A stretch of 64,000 bases of DNA, taken from contig CAYLXK010000005.1 of NCBI GenBank assembly GCA_964387685.1, positions 224,187-288,186 on the forward strand, in the 5' to 3' direction. The stretch comes from Bryobacter sp964387685 (GTDB taxonomy: Bacteria; Acidobacteriota; Terriglobia; Bryobacterales; Bryobacteraceae). The notes below the pieces were generated by a model that saw only the letters and a list, made by a program, of their open reading frames with translations, ran no database searches and had not been told where the DNA came from. The position numbers were made by a program, and so were the translations under genes. Within the stretch, counting starts at the first letter, position 1; each line of letters starts with the position of its first letter. This document shows, piece by piece, positions 36,104 through 44,667 of this stretch.

Positions 36104-36127
36104 GCCCGCTTTCTCTGACGCGTTCGC

Positions 36128-38236
36128 TTACGCCATCGTCGCCATGACGCCCAAATGCCGCTCCAGAGCGTTGCGTAGGGCCGCCAGTTGCAAGGGCTTC
36201 GCAATGTGATCGTCCATCCCCGCCTCAAAACACCGGTCGCGGTCCTCTTCCATCGCATTCGCCGTCAGCGCCAAAATCGGGATACGCTGGCCCGGCGATT
36301 CCGTAGAACGAATTCGTCGCGTCGCCTCCAGCCCGTCGATGCCCGGCATCTGGCAGTCCATGAGAATTGCCGCGTAAGATCGCCTGCGCGTCGCCGCTAC
36401 CGCGGATTCCCCGTCCGGGGCGAGATCGGCGTCGAATCCCAGCTTCCTCAACATCGCCAGTGTCACCTTTTGGTTCACCACGTTATCTTCCGCCACCAGC
36501 ACCGGCAATGGACATACTGGCTGCAATGCCGTGGCGGCGGGCAGCTTAGAGTCGGTCGAAAATGGCCGGTAGCGGAACGGGGCGCGCACTTCCAGCCGCG
36601 CGGAATCCCTGGCCACCCGCTTTGGGATCTCCACTCGAAATGTCGCCCCCTGCCCCGCCTCGCTCGCCACGGAGATCCGCCCTTCCATTAGTTCTACTAA
36701 CTCCCGCGTGATCGCCAAACCTAGCCCCGTGCCCCCAAATTGCCGCGTGCTCGAATCGTCTCCCTGCACAAAACGGTGGAACAATTTCTCCTGGACTTCC
36801 TGCGAGATCCCCGGTCCGCTGTCGCGCACCGCAAAGCACAACCTCTCGCCACTATGCGATACCGCTAGCTGCACTACACCCTGATTTGTGAACTTCACCG
36901 CGTTGCCCAGCAGGTTCAACAAGATTTGCCGCAGCCGGAATGCGTCTCCCACCAGTGCGCGCGGCACGCTGGGGTCCGCTTCCACCTCGAAGCCCAGTCC
37001 CTTCCGGTAGGCGATCTCGGCTATCGTGTCCACCGCACTCTGCACCATTTCGCCCAAATCAAACTCGCTCTCCTCCAGCTTCAGTTGCCCCGCCTCGATC
37101 TTCGATAGGTCCAACAGGTCGTTAATGAGGTGCAGCAAAAGCGCCCCGCTCTGCTCGATGGTCGCCGCACATTCCCGTTGCTCGCTATTTAGCGGCGTGT
37201 CTAGAAGCGAAGCCGCCATCCCGATCACCCCGTTCAGCGGCGTCCGGATCTCATGGCTCACATTGGCCAGGAACCGCGACTTCAGACTCGAGGCCCGCAA
37301 CGCCTCATCCCGGGCCTGCGCCAACTCCGCCGTCCGTTCGCTCACCAGCCGCTCCACGCGCTGTGTGTACAGCAGCAGTCCGCCAATCAGAAAGGCGCCA
37401 AACAACGTCGCGACGAGAGATACCGCCAGCACACCCCACGGCTGCCAAGTCGATAGCGCCGTGATGTAGCCGGGCGCCACCGAGCACCGCACCAAAAAGG
37501 TCCCGGAATCCATCGCAAAGCTCTGCTCAAACACAGGCAGCGGCCCGTTCCACAGCTCCCATGCCGACGCCTTGTACTTTGCCCGCATCCTCGAAAGATG
37601 GTGATAAACCGTCTTGCCGGAGGCCACCACACTCACATCGGCGCCCAGCGGTTTCAGGTAGGCGAGTGCCTCCTCAATTAGATCCGGCACCGTCGCGACC
37701 GAAACAATCCGCACTCCCGCACCTTCGTGAACATAGGCGAGACAGTAGCGCGCCGGCTGTTGCCGCGCGGTACATGGGAAAAATCGCAGTTGGCTCGCCG
37801 GTGCGTCTCGCAGCGCCTGGAAGGATACGCCGAGGGAATCCAAACGGAAATTCTCACCCCGCCGGCTAATCTCGATGGCCGTCTCCCATCGCCGCACACC
37901 CAATGCCGCTTCGATCCTTTCAACCGAGATCTCGTTCGGCTCAGCCAGCCCCGCCAGCAGCACGCTCTTGGCCTGGGCCGCCCGGCGGAAGGCGGCTATT
38001 TCCCGTTCTATCGCCAAAGCCCGATTCGCCGCGCCGCTGTTGAACTGCGCCGCAATCGTCGCCCGTTCGCTGCGCGCCGCCCACGAAAACAACATCCCGC
38101 TTACACCCACTCCCACCAGCGCCAGTACGGCCACACTCCTGGCGACGGGGACTCCTGCCAGCACGCGAGATGGGATCCGGAGCAGTCGACGTAACACTTT
38201 GGTGTTATCGACAGTTGGGCCGCTAGACTTTGTCAC
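36128..38236 (-). CDS. Hybrid sensor histidine kinase (CHASE-like sensor, HisKA, HATPase, receiver)
   Basis: 702 aa, GTG start. Membrane helix at about 33-51, periplasmic sensor region of about 215 aa, second helix at about 266-290. The kinase core follows: phospho-acceptor His328 in FLANVSHEIRTPLNGV, N box with LLNLLGNAVKFT, G boxes VRDSGPGIS and FGGTGLGLAI. The C-terminal receiver has Asp627 (ILMDCQMPGIDG) and Lys680. The periplasmic part starts with a CHASE-like pattern (RALAIEREIAAFRRAAQAKS); the ligand is unknown. No partner regulator nearby. Divergent from TonB receptor 4, suggesting it may respond to, or control, that receptor. Confidence 0.92.
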   Translation of the reverse strand: MTKSSGPTVDNTKVLRRLLRIPSRVLAGVPVARSVAVLALVGVGVSGMLFSWAARSERATIAAQFNSGAANRALAIEREIAAFRRAAQAKSVLLAGLAEPNEISVERIEAALGVRRWETAIEISRRGENFRLDSLGVSFQALRDAPASQLRFFPCTARQQPARYCLAYVHEGAGVRIVSVATVPDLIEEALAYLKPLGADVSVVASGKTVYHHLSRMRAKYKASAWELWNGPLPVFEQSFAMDSGTFLVRCSVAPGYITALSTWQPWGVLAVSLVATLFGAFLIGGLLLYTQRVERLVSERTAELAQARDEALRASSLKSRFLANVSHEIRTPLNGVIGMAASLLDTPLNSEQRECAATIEQSGALLLHLINDLLDLSKIEAGQLKLEESEFDLGEMVQSAVDTIAEIAYRKGLGFEVEADPSVPRALVGDAFRLRQILLNLLGNAVKFTNQGVVQLAVSHSGERLCFAVRDSGPGISQEVQEKLFHRFVQGDDSSTRQFGGTGLGLAITRELVELMEGRISVASEAGQGATFRVEIPKRVARDSARLEVRAPFRYRPFSTDSKLPAATALQPVCPLPVLVAEDNVVNQKVTLAMLRKLGFDADLAPDGESAVAATRRRSYAAILMDCQMPGIDGLEATRRIRSTESPGQRIPILALTANAMEEDRDRCFEAGMDDHIAKPLQLAALRNALERHLGVMATMA

Positions 38237-38336
38237 TCTCTGGTTAATATTTCACCCGGCTCAAGTGTTTCATCTATCCGTATCCTGACCAGTTCTGATA
38301 GCATTCCCTCACCTGGGCTACTACTGCCCAATCTAC

Positions 38337-38349
38337 CTATCGTCGATAG
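38337..38349. promoter_or_regulatory. 13-bp palindrome between the kinase and receptor 4
   Basis: CTATCGTCGATAG, perfect 6-bp arms around one base, 41 nt upstream of the receptor start. A related TTATCGAC half-site lies near the kinase start (about 38200). Possible operator; no regulator assigned. Confidence 0.35.
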
Positions 38350-38389
38350 ACAATTCGGATATTCACAACTTTTTCCCTAGGACCTCTTT

Positions 38390-41300
38390 ATGAAACTGTT
38401 CCTGTCTCTTCTCTTGGCGTTGAGTCTGGCGCCCATGCTTCTCGCGCAGTCTTCCCAGGCCAACGTTTCTGGTCTGGTCACCGACGGCCAGGGCGCTGTC
38501 ATTATCGGTGCCGAAGTCAACCTCCGCAGCGCAGCTACCGGCCTGCTGGCCACCAGCACCACTAACGACAGCGGCTTTTATGCCCTCCGCGCCCTGCCCA
38601 TCGGCCGTTACACCCTGACCGTCGAAAAACCCGGCTTCAAGAAGCTCGTGCGCACCGATCTGAACCTCACCACCGGCCAAAGCCTCGAGTTCAACTTAAC
38701 CCTCGAGGTTGGCGCCGTCACCGAATCCATCAGCGTCTCCGCCGCCGCCTCTTCCATCGAAACCCGCACCAGCGACGTTAGCCAGCTCATCGAAGCCAAG
38801 ACTATTGAGGATATGCCCATCGGCGACCGCCGCAGCATGAACATCATCGGCCTCACCGGCGCCGCCGTCTTCGTCAACTACGATGCGGGCGGCAAGCCGA
38901 ATTTCTCCCTCGCCGGCGGACGCACCCAGTCCCAGAACTTCTTCATCGACGGCGGTACCGCCCAAAACATGCGCCTCGGCATCGGCCAAGTGGACCTCGA
39001 TCCCCCCGTCGAAACCGTCGCCGAAGTCAAAATTCTCTCCAACAGCTACTCGGCCGAATACGGCGGCAGCGCCGGCGGCGTCGTCATCGCCACCACCAAG
39101 AGCGGCACCAATCAGCTCCAAGGCACCCTTTTCGAATACTTCCGCAACGAAAAACTCGACGCCGCCAATTACTTCGCCCCCATCGTCGATGGCCGGCGCC
39201 AGCGCGCTCCCCTGCGCTATAACGTCTTCGGCGGCACTGTGGGCGGTCCCATCCGCATCCCCAAGCTCTACAACGGCAAAGACCGTAGCTTCTTCTTCTT
39301 CGCCTACGAAGGTAGCCGCCGCAACGAAGGCGTCGGCCGCACTCTCACTGTTCCCACCCTCGCCCACCGCGAAGGCAACTTCAGCGCCAATTCCAACCCC
39401 ATCTTTGACCCCGCCACCACCACCAACGTCGGCGGCGTCAATCGCCGCACTCAGTTCCCTGGCAACATCATTCCCGCCAGCCGCATCGATGCCGCCGCCC
39501 GCAAGATCGCCAGCTTCTACCCCGTTCCCAACCGCCCCCCGGACAATGCCAGCGGCGCCAATAACTTCCGCGCCAATTACGTCACCAAGTTCCCGCGCAA
39601 CAACTACACCGCCAAGGTCGACCATAACCTCACCATGAACGACAAGTTGACCTTCCGCTATCTCTACAATTCCGACGACCGCGTCAACACGAGCGTCTTC
39701 CCCACCGAAGCCGCCGACACCCTCACCGACCCCCGCCGCCACCAACACTACACCTACCTCAGCTACAACAAGATCCTCACTCCCTCCATCCTCAACGAAG
39801 CCCGCTACACTTACGGCAACCGCATCAATTGGGAGATCTCCAAAGGCCTTGGCGCCGATTGGGGCCCCCAACTCGGCATCGCCAACCTCCGTTCCGGCGC
39901 CTTCCCCACGCTCAACACCACGGGCTACACCGCTCTTGGCGCCGCCAACCATGAGCGCCGCCAATTCCCCATCCAGCAACATCAAATCATCGACAACTTC
40001 TCTTGGGTCCTCGGACGCCACAATCTCAAATTCGGCTTTGAGTACCGCCTGAGCATGAACTTCGAAATCAATCGGCCCACTCTCGCCGGCTCTTTCACCT
40101 TTGGCCCGCTCTCTACCGGCCAGCCCGGCACCGCCACCTCCGGCAACGGCTACGCCAGCCAGCTCCTCGGCCTCATGACCAACTATTCCGTCCGCGAAAC
40201 CCAGATCCTCGACCGCCGCAGCACCTACTGGGCTTGGTTTGTGCAGGACGATTGGAAACTCTCGCGCGATCTCACCGTCAACCTCGGCCTCCGCTGGGAA
40301 CTCGATACCCCCATCTACGACGTCAACAACCGCATGAACGGCTTTGCCATCGACCAAGTCAATCCCATCAGCGGCACCCTCGGCGTCGTCCGCTTCATGG
40401 GTCAGGACGGCTGGCCCACCAAGCCCTACCGTACGGACCTCAATAACTTTGGCCCCCGCATCGGCCTTGCCTACAAGCTCTTCGGTAAAGACTCCACCGT
40501 TCTCCGCGCCGGCTACGGCGCCTACTTCGCCCACCCCTTCGATGCCGGCGCCCCCTCCAGCGCCAGTCTCGGCTTTGAGCAATCCATCACCCTCGTCTCT
40601 CCCGACCAGGGCATCACGCATCCCTTTGTCCTAAGCCAAGGCCCCGGCAATGCCTCCCTGGCCGCTCCGGCCTTGAACGACAGCTTCGGCGCCGTTCGCG
40701 TAGGCGCCGCTCCGAATACCGCCGTCACCTTCTACGAATACGGCCGCTCCACCGGCTATTCCCATCAATTCAACTTCGGCCTCCAGCATGTCTTGAAGGG
40801 CGGCATTCTCCTCGAAGCCACCTACCTCGGCAACATTTCCCATAAGCTCGCCAGCGCCAATCTTTCCTTAAATCAGATCCCCCTCGCCCAAGCCGAAGCC
40901 GGCCAGCGCACCCAGGCCTTCCGCCCCTTCCCCCAATTCAGCGGCGTTACCGTCGTTCTGCCCAGCTTGGGCGATTCGAGCTACCACGCCCTCGCCACCC
41001 GCTTCGAGAAGCGCTTCTCCAGCGGCCTCAACTTCCTCGGTACCTATACCTGGTCCAAGTTCCTCAACAACACCAGTGAAGGCGGCGGCCAGGTCGGCAA
41101 CGACGCCGGGCCCTACTCGGACTTTTATAACCGCCGTCTCGATCATGGCTACAGCGGCAACGACGTCCCCCACCGCGCCACCTTCGCCAGCGTCTACGAG
41201 CTCCCCTTCGGCCAAGGACGCCGTTTCCTCAGCGGCCGCTCGCCTCTCCGTTGGGTCCTCGGCGATTGGAACCTCGGCATCAACGCCTTGCTCCAAGCCG

Positions 41301-41704
41301 GCGCCCCCTTCACCGTCACTACCCAGGTTGATTCGCGTAACAACTTCTCCGCCGGCGGCCAGCGCGCCGATCTCATCGGCATCCCCAATCTCGATAACGG
41401 CGAACGGAGCGTCGCACGCTGGTTCAACACCGCCGCCTTCGCCCAGCCCGCCCCCTTCCGCAATGGCACCGGCGGCGTCGGCATCGTCCGCTCCGACGGC
41501 AAGATCAACTTCGACGTTTCCCTGCTCAAAAACTTCCCCCTGGGCGAACGCCGCAAGTTCCAGTTGCGCGGCGAGTTTTTCAATATTTCCAACCACCCCA
41601 ACTTCGGCAATCCCGGCGCCTCCTTTGGCGGACCCGGCTTCGGCGTCATCAACTCCGCCGACCCCGGCCGCCGCGTCCAACTTGGCGCTCGTTTAGTCTG
41701 GTAA
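38390..41704 (+). CDS. TonB-dependent receptor, Oar-like (receptor 4)
   Basis: 1104 aa. Signal peptide MKLFLSLLLALSLAPMLLAQ; regulatory-like domain at about 24-105 (ANVSGLVTDGQGAVIIGAEV), plug near 125-270 (MPIGDRRSMNIIGLTG, NFFIDGGTAQNMRLG, SAEYGGSAGGVVIATTKSGT), barrel to the C-terminal ARLVW. Start supported by AGGA nine nt upstream. The coding strand is very C-rich at third positions, more so than the other receptors. The opposite strand carries a long accidental open frame. Divergent from the hybrid kinase. Confidence 0.88.
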   Translation: MKLFLSLLLALSLAPMLLAQSSQANVSGLVTDGQGAVIIGAEVNLRSAATGLLATSTTNDSGFYALRALPIGRYTLTVEKPGFKKLVRTDLNLTTGQSLEFNLTLEVGAVTESISVSAAASSIETRTSDVSQLIEAKTIEDMPIGDRRSMNIIGLTGAAVFVNYDAGGKPNFSLAGGRTQSQNFFIDGGTAQNMRLGIGQVDLDPPVETVAEVKILSNSYSAEYGGSAGGVVIATTKSGTNQLQGTLFEYFRNEKLDAANYFAPIVDGRRQRAPLRYNVFGGTVGGPIRIPKLYNGKDRSFFFFAYEGSRRNEGVGRTLTVPTLAHREGNFSANSNPIFDPATTTNVGGVNRRTQFPGNIIPASRIDAAARKIASFYPVPNRPPDNASGANNFRANYVTKFPRNNYTAKVDHNLTMNDKLTFRYLYNSDDRVNTSVFPTEAADTLTDPRRHQHYTYLSYNKILTPSILNEARYTYGNRINWEISKGLGADWGPQLGIANLRSGAFPTLNTTGYTALGAANHERRQFPIQQHQIIDNFSWVLGRHNLKFGFEYRLSMNFEINRPTLAGSFTFGPLSTGQPGTATSGNGYASQLLGLMTNYSVRETQILDRRSTYWAWFVQDDWKLSRDLTVNLGLRWELDTPIYDVNNRMNGFAIDQVNPISGTLGVVRFMGQDGWPTKPYRTDLNNFGPRIGLAYKLFGKDSTVLRAGYGAYFAHPFDAGAPSSASLGFEQSITLVSPDQGITHPFVLSQGPGNASLAAPALNDSFGAVRVGAAPNTAVTFYEYGRSTGYSHQFNFGLQHVLKGGILLEATYLGNISHKLASANLSLNQIPLAQAEAGQRTQAFRPFPQFSGVTVVLPSLGDSSYHALATRFEKRFSSGLNFLGTYTWSKFLNNTSEGGGQVGNDAGPYSDFYNRRLDHGYSGNDVPHRATFASVYELPFGQGRRFLSGRSPLRWVLGDWNLGINALLQAGAPFTVTTQVDSRNNFSAGGQRADLIGIPNLDNGERSVARWFNTAAFAQPAPFRNGTGGVGIVRSDGKINFDVSLLKNFPLGERRKFQLRGEFFNISNHPNFGNPGASFGGPGFGVINSADPGRRVQLGARLVW

Positions 41705-41705
41705 G

Positions 41706-42266
41706 GTGCCGGCCAAGCCCATCGACGAAATCGCCGGAATGAGCGGCGCCTCCGTGGCCAAAGCCACCGGAAAATCCTGGGAAGAGTGGGTGAGCCTTTT
41801 GGACCAAGAGAAGGCTCACCTCCTCCCCCATAAAGAAATCGCTCTCCTTGCCCACCAAAAGTTCGGCATCGCTCCCTGGTGGGCCCAGATGGTCACCGTC
41901 GGCTACGAGCGCATCAAAGGCCTCCGCGCCAAAAACGAAAAGGCCGACGGCTTTGAGATCAGCGCGTCGAAAACCGTCGCCGTGGACGCGGTCACCGCCC
42001 TGGAAGCCTTCACCGATCCGCAGCGCCTAAAGAAGTGGCTCGGCGCCTCCATGAAGCTCCGCACCGCTAACCCCGGCAAGAGCGCTCGCTTCGATGGCCC
42101 CGAAGCCGGTGGCGTCGTCGCCATCTGGCTCACCGTCAAAGGCCCCGAAAAAACCTCTGTTAGCGTCCAACACTCCCAACTCGCCCAGTCCGACGCCCCC
42201 CGCATGAAGGCCTACTGGAAGGCCGCCCTGGAACGCTACCTGTCTTTCCTCAATGCCGCCGCTTAA
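41706..42266 (+). CDS. DUF4287 domain plus SRPBCC-like domain protein
   Basis: 186 aa. N-terminal ~70 aa match the DUF4287 pattern (SVAKATGKSWEEWVSLLDQE, HKEIALLAHQKFG, PWWAQMVTVGYERIKGLR). The C-terminal half looks like an AHSA1/SRPBCC fold (EISASKTVAVDAVTALEAFT, LKKWLG, YWKAALERYLSFL). Function unknown; related proteins are small cytosolic proteins, often stress-associated. Starts at GTG 41706, one base after the receptor stop; the ATG at 41739 is a possible alternative. Confidence 0.75.
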   Translation: MPAKPIDEIAGMSGASVAKATGKSWEEWVSLLDQEKAHLLPHKEIALLAHQKFGIAPWWAQMVTVGYERIKGLRAKNEKADGFEISASKTVAVDAVTALEAFTDPQRLKKWLGASMKLRTANPGKSARFDGPEAGGVVAIWLTVKGPEKTSVSVQHSQLAQSDAPRMKAYWKAALERYLSFLNAAA

Positions 42267-42315
42267 CGCAACTTCGCTTGCTTGCAAGGGTTCTGTCAAG
42301 CGAGGATACCCAATC

Positions 42316-42837
42316 ATGCAACGCAGATTTGTCGCATTACCTTTGCTGGCTCTTTTCGCCTTCACGGCCACTGCCGCCGTCCGGGTCAATGTTCGCATCA
42401 GCCCCGGCCACCCCCTTCGCCGCCCCGCCCGTACCGTCGTCGTACGCCCCACGCGCGTCGTCGTCCCCGCCCGGCTTCGCTTCGCCCCCGTCGTCGTATG
42501 GAATCGTTCCACCTACACGCTGCCTCCGCGAGACCGTGTTAGTTGGGAAGATACCGACACCATTCGCCGCGGTGAGGATTGGGTCGACACTCACCTGAGC
42601 GTCAACGCGAGCGGAGACCGTCTTCTTCTCAATGTCCGCGGCCGCGTACAGGTCGATTTCGCCGAGGTCTACTTCGAAAACGGCGATGTCCAGGTCGTCG
42701 ACTTCCACGAGGAAACCCTCAATACCGGCTCGGTGCCCTTACTCGACTTCCGCAATGGCCGCCGCGTCGATTCCGTCCGCGTTATCGCCCGCTCGCTCAG
42801 CGGCCAATCCAAGCTCTCGGCTTTGCTGGTCCGCTAG
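42316..42837 (+). CDS. Small secreted hypothetical protein
   Basis: 173 aa from ATG 42316, preceded by GAGGA. Signal peptide MQRRFVALPLLALFAFTATA. An Arg/Pro/Val-rich spacer (GHPLRRPARTVVVRPTRVVV) leads to a beta-rich domain (LSVNASGDRLLLNVRGRVQV, DVQVVDFHEETL, VDSVRVIARSLSGQSKLSAL), which looks like a discoidin- or jellyroll-type surface domain of unknown role. No homologue named. A 7-bp stem (TCGCTTG 42274-42280 with CAAGCGA 42297-42303) touches its ribosome site. Confidence 0.65.
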   Translation: MQRRFVALPLLALFAFTATAAVRVNVRISPGHPLRRPARTVVVRPTRVVVPARLRFAPVVVWNRSTYTLPPRDRVSWEDTDTIRRGEDWVDTHLSVNASGDRLLLNVRGRVQVDFAEVYFENGDVQVVDFHEETLNTGSVPLLDFRNGRRVDSVRVIARSLSGQSKLSALLVR

Positions 42838-42843
42838 CCTCTC

Positions 42844-42859
42844 CATTACCCGGGTAATG
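42844..42859. promoter_or_regulatory. Perfect 16-bp palindrome, likely antitoxin operator
   Basis: CATTACCCGGGTAATG, fully self-complementary, ends 12 nt before the antitoxin start. AbrB/MazE-type antitoxins typically bind such sites to repress their own operon, alone or with the toxin. High-confidence sequence feature; binding is inferred. Confidence 0.75.
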
Positions 42860-42871
42860 TAAAGTGGTGCC

Positions 42872-43135
42872 ATGGCGCTCGCTCAATCCAAAGTCACCTC
42901 GCAAGGCCAGATCTCGATTCCGCTTTCCGTCAGGCAAAAACTCGGCGTCGGCCCCGGTTCCACCCTCGAGTGGATTGAAGAAGACGGCAAGATCGTCGTG
43001 AAACGGAAAGCCCAATACACCCTCGAGGACCTCCGTGCGGTCCTCTTCCCAAACGGCGCGCCTAAGCGCAAGAAGCCCCTCGACGCCAAAACCGCAATTC
43101 GAAACTACATCCGCAAGCGTTATGGCCGCCATTGA
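42872..43135 (+). CDS. AbrB/MazE/SpoVT-type antitoxin
   Basis: 87 aa. N-terminal swapped-hairpin DNA-binding domain: SKVTSQGQISIPLSVRQKLG, then GPGSTLEWIEEDGKIVVKRK. The C-terminal tail (about 48-87) would bind the toxin. It overlaps the PIN-toxin start by 14 nt, the usual antitoxin-first layout. Autoregulation likely through the palindrome just upstream. Confidence 0.9.
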   Translation: MALAQSKVTSQGQISIPLSVRQKLGVGPGSTLEWIEEDGKIVVKRKAQYTLEDLRAVLFPNGAPKRKKPLDAKTAIRNYIRKRYGRH

Positions 43136-43502
43136 CACTAACGTCCTGGTGCGCCTGATTGTCCAGGACGATGCCAAACAAACTGCCTCGGCTCTCTCCT
43201 TCACGGAATCCGGAGTTTGGGTGCCCCTTCTAGTATTGGTGGAGTCGGTTTGGGTGCTCTCCTCCAGCTATAGCTTCAGTCGCACTCAGGTGCGCGATGC
43301 CATCGAGCGTCTGCTCAATCTCCAGAACGCGACCATCGAAAGTCTCCCCCTGGCCGAACGGGCGCTTCAACTCTTTACCGATCACAATGAACTCAGCTAT
43401 TCGGATTGCGTGATCCTGGAAACCGCCCGCCAAGCCGGCCAGCTCCCTCTCGGCAGTTTCGACCGCGCCCTCACGAAGCTTCCGGGGACGAAGAAACTCT
43501 AG
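43122..43502 (+). CDS. PIN-domain RNase toxin (VapC-like)
   Basis: 126 aa from ATG 43122, giving MAAIDTNVLVRLIVQDD. Acidic Mg2+-site residues: Asp5, Glu41 (LVLVESVWVL), Asp95 (LSYSDCVIL) and Asp114 (GSFDRAL). VapC toxins cut specific RNAs, often initiator tRNA or rRNA. The final 32 nt overlap the convergent mscS gene, which is rather a long antisense overlap. Paired with the AbrB-type antitoxin. Confidence 0.92.
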   Translation: MAAIDTNVLVRLIVQDDAKQTASALSFTESGVWVPLLVLVESVWVLSSSYSFSRTQVRDAIERLLNLQNATIESLPLAERALQLFTDHNELSYSDCVILETARQAGQLPLGSFDRALTKLPGTKKL

Positions 43503-44667
43503 GCGCCGGAATCGCGTCCCCCGCCTGGGACTGCCGCACCGTGTTGTACATCGGGCTCAGAATCTCGATCCCCGCCTCCGCGAAGCTGTCCAGAATGGCC
43601 AGTTGCAACGCGGACTGCGTCAAGTGGCTAGCGCTCGCTTCACTGGTGTAAACGCGCAGCGAGTATCCCACGTTGTAATCGTTCAGCGCCGTCTGAACAA
43701 TAAACGGGGCCGGCTCGGCCAGCACCTGCGGCGTCCGACGTGCTGCCGTCAGCAAGGCGTCGTGCACCCGCGGCCACGGTGCGTCGTACCCGATCGTCAC
43801 GTCCGCCCGCAAAATCAGCCCCCTCCCATTCGCCAGCGTCGAATAGTTCGTGATGTGCGTGCCCAACAAAATCGCATTCGGAATCGTCACTACCTCGTTC
43901 AGCATGGTCCGCACCCGCGTCACCAGCAGCGTACGCTCCGTCACATCTCCGTAGGTCTCCCCAATCTTCACCCGGTCCCCCACCGCTAGCGCCCTCATAT
44001 AGGTCAGAATCGTCCCCGCCACCATGTTTGAAACGATGCTCGACGATCCCAGCGACAGCAGCACCCCCAAAAACACGCCCACCGTCTGAAACGCCGGGCT
44101 ATGCGATCCCGGCAGATACGGAAAGATCGCCACCAGCGCCAGGACGAATACGAAAAACCGCACCAGCTTGTAAGTTGGCTCGGCCCACTCCGGATAGAAG
44201 CCCGCAATCGGCAGCGTCCCCGCCTCAATCTGCTCGAACACCTTATGGATCAGCGTCAGCAGATATCGCGTCACCACCACGATCGCGATCAATTGGAAAG
44301 CGTTAGGGATGTAGTCGATGAACCCGTCGAAGATCCGCTTGAACGGCATCAACACCACTTCGACGATCCATCGCCCCGCCAACTCCGTTTCCTTGAACTG
44401 CTCCATCTCAAACGACACAAAGCGCACGGCCACCAATCCCATCAGCAGCCCGCGCAGGAGCCTCAACGCCAACGTGCTTCTAGCCGCCAGCCGGTCCGCC
44501 GAAAGGATTTGCGCCGCCGTCGCCGCCAAGCCTTCCTTCTTCATCCGCCGCCAAGCCTCCACCTTGCGCGCCGCACCGCCATAAATCAGGTGGATCAAAT
44601 AGAGGAGCGCCACGAATAACACCGTGGCGCCCAGGATTGGCCAGAAATTAAGCGGAAGAGAGATCAC
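43471..44667 (-). CDS. MscS-family mechanosensitive ion channel
   Basis: 398 aa, GTG start overlapping the upstream dehydratase stop (GTGA). Several N-terminal membrane helices, then pore helix and beta domain: GVFLGVLLSLGSSSIVSNMV, MRALAVGDRVKIGETYGDVT, RVRTMLNEVVTIPNAILL, and a C-terminal alpha/beta domain with INYS-like THITNYSTLANGRG. Releases solutes on hypo-osmotic shock. It sits at the tail of the ccm/dehydratase transcript. The 3' end overlaps the vapC gene by 32 nt. Confidence 0.92.
   Translation of the reverse strand: MISLPLNFWPILGATVLFVALLYLIHLIYGGAARKVEAWRRMKKEGLAATAAQILSADRLAARSTLALRLLRGLLMGLVAVRFVSFEMEQFKETELAGRWIVEVVLMPFKRIFDGFIDYIPNAFQLIAIVVVTRYLLTLIHKVFEQIEAGTLPIAGFYPEWAEPTYKLVRFFVFVLALVAIFPYLPGSHSPAFQTVGVFLGVLLSLGSSSIVSNMVAGTILTYMRALAVGDRVKIGETYGDVTERTLLVTRVRTMLNEVVTIPNAILLGTHITNYSTLANGRGLILRADVTIGYDAPWPRVHDALLTAARRTPQVLAEPAPFIVQTALNDYNVGYSLRVYTSEASASHLTQSALQLAILDSFAEAGIEILSPMYNTVRQSQAGDAIPAPRVSSSPEAS

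Noticed and set aside
38696..40621. 641-codon open frame on the minus strand opposite TonB receptor 4
   Set aside because: It is a shadow of the C-rich third positions of the receptor gene; the translation is Ala/Gly/Val/Glu-rich, without domains, signal or ribosome site.
42274..42303. 7-bp stem (TCGCTTG/CAAGCGA) next to a ribosome site
   Set aside because: It could hide the site of the small secreted protein, but the loop is long and a single weak stem is not enough to call a thermosensor or riboswitch.
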